From the NCBI RefSeq assembly GCF_028372415.1, contig NC_092876.1, forward strand, positions 221,885,528 to 221,949,527: a DNA stretch of 64,000 nt. The letters run 5' to 3'. A model generated the notes under the pieces. That model did no database searches, was not told where the DNA came from, and saw nothing but the letters and a program-made list of their open reading frames with translations. Position numbers and translations under genes: made by a program. How positions within the stretch are numbered: the stretch's first letter is position 1; each line of letters opens with the position of its first letter. Shown piece by piece: positions 45,216 to 56,009 of the stretch. Origin of the DNA: Notamacropus eugenii. Lineage: Eukaryota > Chordata > Mammalia > Diprotodontia > Macropodidae.

Positions 45216-45485
45216 CAGCCATTATGATTAGGTGCAGAGTGCTCATGGTGTAATTCCCTACGCAGAAGAGGCTGGGAAGCCCACTTTTGGGAGATGATAT
45301 GTAATGAAAATGTCTTGGAGAGATATGAAGCACACATAGCCTTTTGGTAGCTGATTCTGGTTTGCCAACTATATAGTGGATATCAGCCCCTTTGCCTACA
45401 GTGGGAGAACTAGAACTAGAATTTGAGCTGGGGATGAGTTCCAAAGGCCTGGCTTCAGCCTTTCCTTTCCTTTCAGTTTTACTTC

Positions 45486-45942
45486 TGTAGTGCCAACATG
45501 GTGTTCATAGCATCTGTGGCAGTCATGAATATCCCGGCACAATTCTGAATTGCAAAATACAACTGACGGCTCCACATGTCAGACAGAACCAAAACATTTA
45601 TTCAGACACCAGAAGGCCAAATCCATCATAGTAACAAAGAAATCTATACACAGTAGCAGAGGGCAACAACCCCAAGCCTTCCCTCTGTTAGGCTTCCCAC
45701 AAATCAGCTACATTAAACAAATCACAAACAAGCTGTCTCGCGCTAGTTGCTGCTTTTCCCAACTCTGATTGCTCTCTAACTTCCTCTCAGTCCTGCTTTA
45801 GCTCCACCTCTTCCCATTCTACCCCTTTCTGTTCCATGAAACTTGACTCGTGACTCAGGCTTTCATGTGATTTAAGTAGGTCACATGGGCCTATTAATGG
45901 ATGGGAAAGATTTTCCCATTAACAAGCAAAATTCTATTAACA
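45486..45942 (-). mobile_element. LTR fossil, family A (minus copy 2)
   Basis: From TGTAGTGCCAACATGG; shares ACATTTATTCAGACACCAGA and TCACATGGGCCTATTAATGG with the other copies. Same orientation as the copy at 44332 but the interval between holds an RTE-like repeat and unassigned DNA, not viral genes, so these look like two solo LTRs. Confidence 0.7.
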
Positions 45943-46154
45943 ATAAGCAAAAATGCATTATCAGCACAATTTCCTTGGCTGACTTCTTCTTGAGAGACAA
46001 CCTCTAGTAAGAGGCAAAGCTATAAAAGGAAAGGCTTTTGGTTTTTCCCTCACCCAAGGCTAGAGATGTGGTCTCATGAACTGGCATCCTCTTTGATGGG
46101 AAGAAGGAGAGCTCTTCTCAGAACCTTTATGTTAGGAGGGCACTTGGATCAACC

Positions 46155-46375
46155 ATCTCTTCATTCACACTGGGTTTCACTCCTCCAGGGGATACTTACT
46201 CTGTCCCTCCTTTTTTGTGGGTTGTTTTCTTTGTGTTCCCTCATGGATGCATGCCCTATGAATGCCCTGAAGAGAAGGCACTATCTTTTTACTTTCTTTG
46301 TATCCCCACCTTAGCACAGTGCCTGGCACATACATAGCAGATGCCTAACAAATGTTTAGTTTCACTGAATAAATT
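46155..46375 (+). repeat. L2 3' tail
   Basis: TTAGCACAGTGCCTGGCACA, AGATGCCTAACAAATGTTTA: clear L2 end. Confidence 0.8.
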
Positions 46376-47394
46376 GTGTAAAATAAAATTTTATAAAACA
46401 AAACTGCAGTTGATAGGACTGAATGAACATAGGCTTTTGTTCTTTGCCTACTTTTTCATTTGTTTGTTTACACATATGAAGTTGGAAATTGTAAATTTAT
46501 GAGTTTTGAAAGGTCAGGAGAGAACACCATCTGACAGTAGGAGAGTTTGGGAATCAAATTCTTGCAAAGGTTTTGCAGTTAACCCAGCATTAAGGCCTTG
46601 AAGCAATAGCTGAGATGAAGACTCATAATGTAGCTAAATTTGGACCTGGTGGGACTAATGCTATGTAGACTTTGTGCTAAGCCCACTTTCCCTAGAGATC
46701 AAGGTAGCATGGCAGAAAGTGTGGTATAGGCAGCATAATGTGTTAAGAGTGTGGCCCTATGTGTTGAGGGACATGTTTACCTGTGTTTTTGACGTATCTT
46801 TGAAATAAATACTCCCTTGTAAAAGCTAAAAAATATATACACTACTCTTGATGATGGAAGTTCATGCTTGAATTTTTAACAAATTTTGTCTTATTTTGTC
46901 TTATTTTACTTAATTATTTAAAGCTTTTTATGAGCAACATTTTCTTTCTACTTCTTCAGAACCATCTGTTAAACTGCCACCCCAATCTCTATTAATAATT
47001 TAGTTTCATCTAGAAGTATAAACCTTTAATTGGGTATATTAATCAACTTACGTTTTACCAGTTGTTTCTAGAGTTTTGTTTGGACCATTGCCATGGACCT
47101 TTCTGCTTCTTCCTGTTCAAAATAGAACTGTTCCACGTTTTATAGGGTCTATGTATCTTTTATCCCTTTCCAGGAAGTCTGAAAAACAATGAGATGTCTT
47201 GCCCCATGTAGCTTTTTCTTTAGTTTTGCTTATATAACATCTTACAAAAGTAAGTAAAAACTTAGTTTTGTTTCTCTGATAAAAGCCTGATGTATTACAT
47301 ATGTGATATATGGAACTAATTCAACTATATAAGAATGAAAGCTATTTATTTCTGAACGGATTACTGTACAATGGATATATACCAGTAGTTCTCA
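46376..47394. other. Intergenic, nothing recognised
   Basis: AT-rich; no gene or repeat named. Confidence 0.4.
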
Positions 47395-48465
47395 AAGAAA
47401 GAAATCAAGGCAACCCAAAGGAAAAACTGATCCAAAACACTAATAATTAGCAAAATGAAAATTGAAACTACTTTAAGGTTTCACTTGAAAACCCATCAGA
47501 TTGGCAAAGATTACAAAAATGGAAAATATCAGTTGATATTTGCTACAGGAAGACAGCCACATTAATACACTTTGAGTGGAGCTATAAATTGGTTAAGCCA
47601 TTCTGGTGAGCAAGTTGAAATTATGGCCCAATAGTTACTAAACTGTGCATATATTTTAACCCAGTTAAACTAATATTAGGCCTATACACCAAGTGATCAA
47701 AGAAAGAAAAAGAACTCTGTACAAAGAATATTTAGAGGCAGCTCTTTCTGTCTTAGCAAAGAACTGGAGACAATAGAGATACCTACTAATTTGTGGTTGG
47801 CTGAATAAAAACTGTTATATAAATTTGTTGTTCAATCATTTTTTTTTCAGTTGTGTTGACTCTGTGACCCCATTTGGGGTTTTCTTGGCAAAGATGCTGG
47901 AGTGATTTGCCATTTCCTTCTCCAACTCATTTTACAGATGTGGATACTGAGACAAATAGAGTTAAATGACTTGTCCATAGTCACACAGCTAATCAATGTT
48001 CTGCAGCTGCATTTGAACTCAGCAGCAATTTCTAACTTCAGTCCTGGCACTCTATCAACTGCAACACTTAGCTGCCCATTAAATATGAATTTAATGGAAC
48101 ATAATTGAACTTTAAGAATTAACAAAAGGAACAGCTTCAGAGAAACCTGGGGAGATCCCATGAAATGATGTATAGCGAGCTGAGCAGAACCAGAATAAGA
48201 TTTGATATAGTAACAACGCTGTAAAGAAAAACAACTTTGAAAAATTTAAAAACTCTGATCAAGCCAATGACCAACCACAATTCCAAAGGCCTGAGGAAAA
48301 AGCATGATACTTTACCTCCTGACAGAGGAATTAAAGGGCAGAATTAGACATACATTTGTGAACATGGCAAATATGCAGATATGTTTTTCCTGCTTATTTT
48401 TATTTGTTGCAAGGATTGTGTTTTAATTTAAAAATTTTTTTTTAAAAATTGGGAACCATAGTGAA
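47395..48465 (+). mobile_element. L1 fragment split by a SINE
   Basis: Plus-strand L1 ORF2 end: AACCCATCAGATTGGCAAAG, AGCCATTCTGGTGAGCAAGT, and after the SINE (47826-48080) GCTGAGCAGAACCAGAATAA, ending in an AT/T-rich tail. Confidence 0.75.
47826..48080 (-). repeat. Marsupial SINE nested in L1
   Basis: TTTTTTTTCAGTTGTGTTGA to CAACACTTAGCTGCCCA. Confidence 0.85.
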
Positions 48466-48529
48466 AAGATTGCCAATAAAATGAAGTAAAGAAAGGGGGG
48501 GTCATTGACTTAGAAAGAAACACAGACTC

Positions 48530-48720
48530 TCTTAATTCTACTGCTTTCCCTCTTTAATTATTTCCTATTTATTCTACATTGCTTCCTTCTACAAATCTGT
48601 GTACTTACTGCCTTCTCCATTAGTTTGAGAACTCCCTGAGAGCAGGGATGATCATTTGCCTCCTTTCACATACTCAGCTCTTAGCCCAGTGCTTGGCACA
48701 CAGCTTAATAACAGCTTTGA
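48530..48720 (+). repeat. L2 3' tail
   Basis: TTTGAGAACTCCCTGAGAGC, TTAGCCCAGTGCTTGGCACA. Confidence 0.75.
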
Positions 48721-49390
48721 AAGGAACAAATTAAATTTACTATATACTTTTTAAAAAGCAATCTGCATGTAACAGAAATGTGCATTTTAATACATCTTTT
48801 TGTTTTATCTTGTATATGGAAACATTTTTTTTTGTGGTTGTTAAATTCAGAACAAAAAGTTGTTTGTTTTTAAACCGCTGGAATTTAAATGAGAAGGGAA
48901 AGTTAGGTGAGGAATACATTCTTCAGTCATATCCCCCATTATATTTTAAGGAAAATGTCAAGATTCCTGCCCACCTCCCAAGGTCTATTGAAACAAGTAA
49001 TATTCATCGATTACTTTTACTTGAAAATTAGGAAGCCAGTCCTTTTTTTCACGGGGGTGGGGGGAGGTTTCCCAAATGCCCCAGTCTGAGAAAGGTTCTT
49101 GCTGGGCAGCTCTAAGCTCTAACGTCCCTTTCACTTCTAACGTTCTAAGATTCCAACGTGGATGAGAGGCCCAGGGTTCCCATTACAGGGACAAACCTTG
49201 GCATGAGCCGTGGCAAATCACTGAACCCGAGGCAGTTTTGGTGGCTGAGTTGGAGTAAACTCGTCTGCCTTCTCCTTGCGGCCTCGGAAGCGTTTTGGAG
49301 CCCTCGGGGCCATGGGCCGCCCACCTTCCCAGGCCTGCACCTTCCTTCTCCAGGTAACAGGTTTCCTTCTCGTCCCATCCACTCTGATTG
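48721..49390. other. Left shoulder of GCA island, nothing recognised
   Basis: AT-rich DNA passing into GC-rich DNA at about 49140. A MIR-like order is faintly visible at 49165-49260 but not certain. Confidence 0.35.
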
Positions 49391-49439
49391 AGAACCAAGC
49401 CCGGCGGCCCCCCCCTGTGCTCGCTGGACTCCCTGGGGG

Positions 49440-49840
49440 TTCCAGCGCTGACTGCCACTGGAAAGCCCTCCAGAACTGGCCTCCTTCTACCTTTCCAGGC
49501 TTCTTACACCTTACTTTCCCAAAGACATCCTTCGATAGTCACGCTGGCCTCCGCGCCAACGCTTCTGGCATTTTCTCTTACTGACCCCCCAATACCTGGA
49601 CCCCCCCCCCCCCCCACTTCTCATGTCTCTGGCTTCCTTCAAGTCCCAACTAAAACCCTGTCTTTTGCTCCAGCCTTCCTTCCCCAGCCCCTCCAGTGCC
49701 AGCGCCTGCCCCGGTCCTATTTGGCCTGGTTGGATCTGTTCCCCCACTGGACTGTAGGCTTCCAGAGGGCAGGCGCCGTCTTCAGGGCGTCCTTTCGGCT
49801 CTTAGCACAGAACCCGGCACCCAGAAGGCGCTTGAGACGT
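49440..49840 (+). mobile_element. GC-rich L2 3' tail in GCA island
   Basis: TTCCTTCAAGTCCCAACTAA, CTGGACTGTAGGCTTCCAGA, TTAGCACAGAACCCGGCACC and CAGAAGGCGCTTGA follow the L2 3' end, with more C, G and CpG than the other L2 copies here. The 163-codon open frame across it is a by-product of this composition. Confidence 0.75.
49601..49615 (+). repeat. C-run
   Basis: Fifteen consecutive C inside the L2 tail. Confidence 0.9.
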
Positions 49841-50238
49841 GTGGATGGCGCCCAGCACGTGGGAACCGCCCACGGCTAGGGGTGAAGCAGTACTAGCGTT
49901 CTGTTGGGAGTCATGTGTACGTGTGGCAAAGCGCTTTACAAAGATGGCCCCGTTTGAGTAGAAACGGGAAAGCCGGCATTTCAAGTCACTACCCCTTCAG
50001 TGAAGATGGGGGGTATCTCGGGGTGAGAAGCCTCCCACCTGGGAGAGCCGGGCTCAAGGAGGCATGCTGAGGGAAGTTATGGTGGTGCCTCAGGGTCCAC
50101 CAGGAAAGGCGAGGGAACTTCTCAGAGCAGATAAAAGCGACCTAGCATGCCAGCGACCCCCTGCGACTGACAAGAGGTAGGGCGCCCTCGAACCTAAGGG
50201 GCAGGACACACGCGTGTCTTCGCGGCCGATGAAGGAAG

Positions 50239-50248
50239 TCTCGCGAGA
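50239..50248. promoter_or_regulatory. TCTCGCGAGA palindromic promoter element
   Basis: Exact 10-bp TCTCGCGAGA palindrome, 154 bp upstream of the GCA ATG. This motif is over-represented in TATA-less CpG-island promoters, often bidirectional ones, and is reported to bind ZBTB33 (Kaiso) and other CGCG-recognising factors. Confidence 0.7.
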
Positions 50249-50258
50249 TCCTCAGCAG

Positions 50259-50263
50259 CCAAT
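50259..50263 (+). promoter_or_regulatory. CCAAT box
   Basis: CAGCCAATCAGG matches the NF-Y consensus. It sits 11 bp downstream of the CGCG palindrome and about 140 bp upstream of the GCA start codon. Confidence 0.65.
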
Positions 50264-50282
50264 CAGGAGCTGAGGAACGGAA

Positions 50283-50290
50283 GGCGGGGC
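50283..50290 (+). promoter_or_regulatory. GC box
   Basis: GGCGGGGC, a canonical SP/KLF binding site, 20 bp downstream of the CCAAT box and close to the likely transcription start. Confidence 0.6.
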
Positions 50291-50401
50291 CGGACAAGGA
50301 GAGGGGGGCCGCGGGGCTCAGAGCAGACGGAAGAAACTCGTTCGTGTTTCTTTCTTTCCCCTTCCCTTCGCTTTGGACCGCGTTGCCCCGCTCCGCTCGC
50401 C

Positions 50402-50428
50402 ATGGCCTATCCTGGATACGGAGGTGGG
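50402..50428 (+). CDS. GCA: GCA (grancalcin) coding exon 1
   Basis: Grancalcin is a cytosolic penta-EF-hand calcium-binding protein abundant in neutrophils and macrophages, related to sorcin and ALG-2. This short exon encodes MAYPGYGGG, identical to the human grancalcin N-terminus; sorcin starts MAYPGHPG and fits less well. The ATG sits in a strong Kozak context (G at -3, G at +4). The exon ends in phase 0 at a GTAAGT donor (50429). Only nine codons long, it is supported by exon 2, which continues in the same frame. Confidence 0.93.
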
Positions 50429-50749
50429 GTAAGTAGCCTGGGGCATCTCCCTGCCGCCCTGGACCTCCGCCCCCCTCGGGGTGTGGCCGTCCCCAGCGGG
50501 CGGTGCCAGCGGGGCTAGGCCCCGCCTCCTGCACCTGCTGGCTGCGGGGTTCCTTGCGGGCGGGGCTGTGCAGGAGCCCGGGCGGAGCGCGTGCCTCCTC
50601 ACCTGGTCCCGGGCTCGGAGAAGGTGCCTGCTCCCCCGCCCTCACCCCTGCCCCGCCCCCCCCAGGTCGGGGAGGAGAGGGGTTTTGTGTGCCTCTTTCC
50701 CCGGGATGCGCTCTCCGGAGGGAAGAGGCGAGGCGGTAATCGTGTCGGT

Positions 50750-52430
50750 TCCCGCTTCACCTAAGTGGGATATTTGAGGAATTTAGTTTCCTAAGATGGA
50801 GACTTCCTCCGTTTGTGCTACGGCGGAGGAAGAAGAAAACGCTGCCCAGGTTCCCGTAAACCTTTCACAAGACCCGCCCCACGCTTTTTTGGAGGGGGAG
50901 AACCTTCCCCTCCCCCACCCCACTACTTCCTCTCCTGACCAGGCGTGATCCAAATGAGTAGATAACCGACTAGCTGTCTGTATGTATACACACACACGCG
51001 TGTACGTGTGTTAGCGTTCCGGAAGGCAATGGTCCCCCTAACAAAGTTTTTCGGCAAAATAATTTGTCCAGTATGCTTCCCAAAGAGCGATTTGGGTTCG
51101 TTGTCGTGGAGCTTGCGTCCTTGACGAATTCTCTTTTGTTTTATTTTTAAGTAGGAAAGTTGCTAAAATTGGAGGTCGCTTCAGGACTTACCTGTAGCTT
51201 CCTAGGGCACCGATTCACTAGAATCCCATAAAGAAAGGGGAGGCAGCGTCTCTTTTACCTTTCTCTTGCAGGAGTAAAATACTGAATTTCAGTGTTATCA
51301 GGAACTCTTGGCCTTGAATTGTGGGGTAAGGGCTTCCGTTTTAAAGTTTTTATTTGGAAATTGTTAACCACCGTCTAGGGTGTTAGACCTTAACTTCCCC
51401 AAATAATGTATACTAAGATTCTTGCCATCTTCAGAACTTTTCCTGTAACTGTCTGGAAGACTTTGCTTTTCAAGCAAATGATGCTTCATTCCAGCTGTTC
51501 AGTTTTTCTTGGGCTTGTCTGCTGCTTCTCCATTTCCATGCTCCCAAAGCTAAGTGCCTGAGTTATTCACTGTTCTAGTGAAGTGTGTCCTGGATGGCCA
51601 TCCCTTTGATCAGTGAGTTTCTCAGGTCTGTACTTGCTTCAGGCAGCTGTCACTGAAGCACACTGGAAATTTCTTCTTACAGGAATGATGAAAGAGTATT
51701 TTCTCAACATTTGGTCAGTCGTAATTATGGTGTCTAGAGCTTCATTCACCATTTCACTAAATGACCTTGCACTCAAAGCCCGTTCTGTGTATTTTAATTG
51801 CTTCTGTCCTATATATATTTTTTAATATGTCTGAAATATGTTGGAATTATTTTCTCTTTTGACTATTTCTTGAGAGAAAGGTACTCCTTTTTCTGATCAC
51901 TGAGCATAGACCCAATATCTGTGGTTGCTTAATGCTTACTTTCTGAGAGTAATGTATCATATGGTTGTGTGTTGTCTAAATATTTTAATCTAATATTAGG
52001 ACTAAAGCAGGTCATTAAATGAAAGTATTATAGGAATAGGCACAGTTATTTCATTGTAAATGTTTAAAAGGGTTTTTCAGACTAGAAGTGACTTATCATT
52101 GTAGATGTAAATACAATCATATTTTTAATTTCATGAAATGAAACTTGTGATTTTTAAAAAATACATAGTTTTCTTGCTATCATATCTGTTTAAATCTTGA
52201 GATATATCATTTAAAAATAAAGGGCAAGCACATTTTGACTTAATTTTTAAAAAAATAATGCATCTGTTCATAAATAGTCATAAAAATGCCCTAAAGTGAC
52301 CATAACCATGTTAAGCCTTTTAACATGGTAGCTCTAAAAAAAAAAAATCTTCAAATGGACAGGAAATTCTTGTAATTGTTAGGGATTGAGCCCACTCTCT
52401 TCAGTTCTGGAAAGTGATATATAGTCTTTG
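50750..52430. other. GCA intron 1, repeat-poor part
   Basis: No repeat recognised over about 1.7 kb after the CpG island, apart from a short ACACACACGCGTGTACGTGT stretch near 50989. Candidate place for intronic regulatory sequence. Confidence 0.5.
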
Positions 52431-52434
52431 AACA

Positions 52435-53700
52435 ATTAGAAATGTAATTTTATTTTATTTTTAATGGTATTTCATTTTTTCCCAGTTACATGTAAAGACA
52501 ATTTTTAGAATTTATTTTTATAAGATTTTGAATTTCAGATTTTTTTCCCTCCCTCCTAAAATGGTAAGCAATTTGGTTATATATAGTCAACCTCAGTGGT
52601 TGGTCTAAGAAAGACAAACATGATTGCATTGTGTCTATTGTCTTTTTTTTCTCTCAAAGCTGGCAAAACATGTGCAGGAGAGCCAGTCTGGAATTGGGCT
52701 GTCTTTGGAGTTGGGGTGCACAGTTCTTAAACCTTTCCAACAGGAGTTGATATGATATTATTTCATCATCATTTCATCTCCATACAGGAAATATCTCTTC
52801 TCTCAGACTACCCCCAGGATTTGGCCTATCTAGACAAAAGAATTTTGTCTCCGTCCAAATCTGAGCAGAACACAATGGAGCTTCCTACCTTAGATTAAAT
52901 TATTTTTGAGCTTGGGTTGGGGGTTGACCAGGATAAGGAGAGTCAATGTAATCTTATTATCAGTAATGTCCTTCTGAAGAGAAACTGAACTTTGGAAGAA
53001 GGGGGCTGGGGGAAGCTCTGTATCTCCAAGATAGTTAAAAGTCATTATTTACAATGTGCAGTTAGGTAAAGCATATTTCCATTTTAGACACAGTTGTGAA
53101 AGAAAAAAGATCAAAAGGGAAAAAAGACCATGAAAAAAATAAAGTAAAAAAATGTGCTTATCTGCTTTCAGAGTCCATCAGTTCTTTGTTTGCATGTGGA
53201 TAACATTTTCCATAATTGGTACTTTCTGATTGTCTTAGATCATTTTGTTACTGAGAAGAGCTAAGTCATTCATAGTTGTTTATCATGCAGTGTTATTGAT
53301 ACTGTGTACAATGTTTTCTTGGTTCTGCTTATTTCACTTTGCATCAGTTTGTACAAGTCTTCACAGGTTTTTCTGAAATCTGCCTCCTCATCATGTCTAA
53401 TTGCAAAATAGCATTCCATTACTTCATATACCACAACTTTCTGGGTATCCTCTCAATTTCCAATGTTTAGCCGCCACAAAAAGAACTGCTATAAACATTT
53501 TTGCACGTGCAGATCTTTTTCCCTTTTTTGAATCTCTTTAGATAAAGACCTAGTAGTGGTATTGCTGGATCAAGGGTATGCATTGTGTGGTTGCCCTTTG
53601 GACATAGTTCCAAATTGCTCTCCAGAACAATTGAATCATTTCACAGCTCCACCACCAGCTCATTAGTGTCCCACTTTAGAATTGTCATTTTAGAAAGGTT
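52435..53700 (-). mobile_element. L1 3' region, interrupted
   Basis: L1 3'UTR in antisense at 52435-52660 (TTTCCCAGTTACATGTAAAG) and ORF2 end at about 53060-53700 (GATAACATTTTCCATAATTG, TTGCTCTCCAGAACAATTGA). The middle, 52665-53055, is unrelated to L1 and may be a separate insertion. Confidence 0.75.
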
Positions 53701-54154
53701 TTAGTTAACCATTTGATATGCTACATGCTTCACAAAAGTTTTAAATGAATGTACTTTGTCTCTGTCCTCTTTTCTTCCTGCCACAAAACAAACTTGCATA
53801 GGTTTTTGTTTGTTAAATGATCGTCAGTTAGCTACATATACACTAACACAAAATTATTTGCATTATTTTTGCAGATACTAGTCTATGTGATTTATGTGGC
53901 AAAAACAATTGACATCTTACCAAGTATGTTTTGAAATAGCTTACAAAGTAGTACTGATTTAGTAGGTATGTGGAAGATCAGTTTAGAAAGACTTAAATAA
54001 TGTATTATTTTTCCCTTAGATGATTTTAAATATTGGTATGTATGTTAAAAATACAGCACGTGAGGATTTTAAAACAAGTAAACCTAGATAGAGTTTGGAA
54101 TAGTGGATAGAAGACTTACTTCAGAAAGACTAAGGTTCTTGTCCCACCCCTGTG
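53701..54154. other. GCA intron 1, nothing recognised
   Basis: AT-rich, no signature. Confidence 0.4.
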
Positions 54155-54327
54155 AGTGTTTGTCCTTTGTTGCCGAACAAGACCATGCCATCAGAGAAAT
54201 AATGACATGACTTGCACTTGACTTTGTTTTGAGTGAAGGAAGGCTGTGCAGGTCACCAGCCTCATCTCTCCTCCAGAGCCATCTGAAGCCAGTGACCAGA
54301 TATTCATCAGGATGACTGGAGATGTCC
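54155..54327 (-). repeat. RTE-like repeat, short copy
   Basis: TTTGTTGCCGAACAAGACCA, CATGACTTGCACTTGACTTT, AGGTCACCAGCCTCATCTCT: reverse of the copy at 42190. Confidence 0.75.
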
Positions 54328-54462
54328 CAAGATGAGGCAGTTGGGGTTAAGTGACTTGCCCAATGTCACACAGCTAGTGAGTGTCAAGTGTCTGAGGTGA
54401 GATTTGAACTCAGGTCCTCCTGACTCCTGCACTGGTGCTCTATCCACTGCACCGAAAGACTT
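54328..54462 (-). repeat. Marsupial SINE, truncated
   Basis: GGTTAAGTGACTTGCCCAAT to GCTCTATCCACTGCACCG. Confidence 0.8.
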
Positions 54463-54499
54463 TAACTCCCATTTGCCTGAGGCAAAACTCTAAAAGTTG

Positions 54500-54967
54500 A
54501 AGTCTGCAACATCTCTCCCTTTAGTTCTTTTTTTATTTTTCACATAGCCACCATCTTACTTCAGACTCTCATCTCTTCACAACCTAGACCATTGCAGTGG
54601 CTTCCTATTTGGCTTTCCTGCCACAAGTCTCTTCCCACTTCTTCCCACTTTCACACAGCTGCCAAAGTGATTTTCCTTAAGTATAGATCTGAGGTCACTT
54701 CCTCACTCAGCCTTGTGGTTTCCTATTTACTATAGGCAAACTCCCTCTCTCTGATTTTTAAAACCATTTTAATAGTTGTCCTCAACTTGACTTTCCAGTC
54801 TCTTATATTGATCATCTTATTGTACTCTCTAGTCTTGCTAAACTGGTCTTTTTAATGATCTTCACACATGAAATTCCATTTTTTATCTCTGTGTCTTTGC
54901 ATTGTCTGTCTCTGTGACTTGAAATGCATTTCCTCTTTACCTCTGCTTTACAGAATCCTATTTCCTT
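54500..54967 (+). mobile_element. L2 3' region, split by L1
   Basis: CTAGACCATTGCAGTGGCTT, AGTATAGATCTGAGGTCACT, CAGAATCCTATTTCCTT. It resumes at 55970 (CAAGGTTCAGTTCAAGCACA) after the L1. Confidence 0.85.
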
Positions 54968-55953
54968 TTTTTTTAAAAAAATTTATTTGTTTTTAGTTTT
55001 CTACAATCACTTGCATAAGTCTTAAATTTTCTCCCTCTCCCTCCTCGAGATGACGTGCCATCTTACATGGGTTCTACACATACATTCTTACTAAATATAT
55101 TTTCACATTAGTCATGTTGTGTGGAAGAATTAAAATGAATGGGAGAAACCATGAGAAAAACCCAAACAAAATAAAACAGCGCAAGAGAAAATATTCTGCT
55201 TCATTCTGCTTTCCAGTTCCATAGTTCTTTCTCTGAATGTGGATGGCATTTTGCTTCAAGAGTCCTTTGGGAATGTTTTAGATTCTTGCATTGCTGTGAA
55301 AGGCTAAGTCTACCAGAAAAATTTCTTGTATACTGTGTTTGTTGCTGTGTACAGAGTTCTCCTGGTTCTGCTCCTTTCACTCAGCATCAATTCATAGAAG
55401 TCCTTCCAGGCCTTTCTGAAGTCTTCCTGTTCATCATTTCTTATAGCACAATAGTATTTCACTACATTCATATGCCACAACTTGTTCAGCCATTCCCCAA
55501 TTGATGACCATCCTCTTGATTTCCAGTTCTTGGCCACCACAAAGAGAGCTGCTATAAATATTTTTGTACACATGGGATCCTTTCCCATTTTTATGATTTC
55601 TTTGGGATACAGTCCTAGGAGTGATATTGCTGGGTCAGAGGGTTTGCACATTTTTGTAGCCCTTTGGGCATAGTTCCAGATTGCTCTCCAGAATGGTTGG
55701 GTCATCTCACAGCTCCACCAGCAATGAATTAGTGTTCCAACTCTCCCACATCTTCTCCAGCCATGTATCATCTTCCTGTTTTGTCATGTTAGCCAATCTG
55801 ATAGGTGTAATGTGTTACCTCAGAGTTGTTTTGATTTGCATCTCTCTAATCAATAGTGATTTGGAGCATTTTTTTTATATGACTGGAGATAGCTTTAATT
55901 TCTTCCTTTGAAAACTCCCTGTTTATATACTTTGACCATTTATGAGTTGGGGA
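54968..55953 (-). mobile_element. 5'-truncated L1 with 16-bp target duplication
   Basis: Inserted in an L2 and framed by exact AGAATCCTATTTCCTT copies at 54952-54967 and 55954-55969. Contains the L1 ORF2 C-terminus and a 3'UTR ending in a poly-A tract (T-run on the plus strand). A classic L1 reverse-transcribed insertion; the exact duplication suggests a younger age than most repeats here. Confidence 0.95.
55310..55771 (-). pseudogene. L1 ORF2 C-terminal fragment
   Basis: Open for 153 codons on the minus strand. It carries the L1 ORF2 end: TLIHCWWSCEMTQPFWRAIW (the Cys-rich HCWW region), YPKEIIKMGKDPMCTKIFIAA, GEWLNKLWHMNVVKYYCAI and LSERSRTRRTLYTATNTVY, up to a natural stop. The endonuclease and reverse-transcriptase domains are absent because the insertion is 5' truncated. 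Confidence 0.9.
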
Positions 55954-56009
55954 AGAATCCTATTTCCTTCAAGGTTCAGTTCAAGCACATCCTTTTATTA
56001 ATCATTAAA

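Larger units (their letters stand above)
49850..50401 (+). promoter_or_regulatory. GCA: GCA CpG-island promoter and 5'UTR
   Basis: GC- and CpG-rich sequence ending at the GCA start codon and continuing into early intron 1 (to about 50750). No TATA box is seen. It carries a TCTCGCGAGA palindrome, a CCAAT box in CAGCCAATCAGG and a GC box within about 165 bp of the ATG, typical of broadly expressed TATA-less promoters. Transcription probably starts between about 50290 and 50350; the exact start is not visible. Confidence 0.75.

Noticed and set aside
44332-45942. Two same-oriented family A LTRs as the ends of one provirus
   Set aside because: The 730 bp between them is an RTE-like repeat and unassigned DNA with no viral part; two solo LTRs are simpler.
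49388-49879. 163-codon plus-strand open frame upstream of GCA
   Set aside because: Overlaps a CpG-rich L2 3' tail and a C-run; its length reflects base composition.
50142-50645. 167-codon minus-strand open frame over the GCA promoter
   Set aside because: Antisense of the CpG island and exon 1; no homology. An antisense RNA is possible but not shown.
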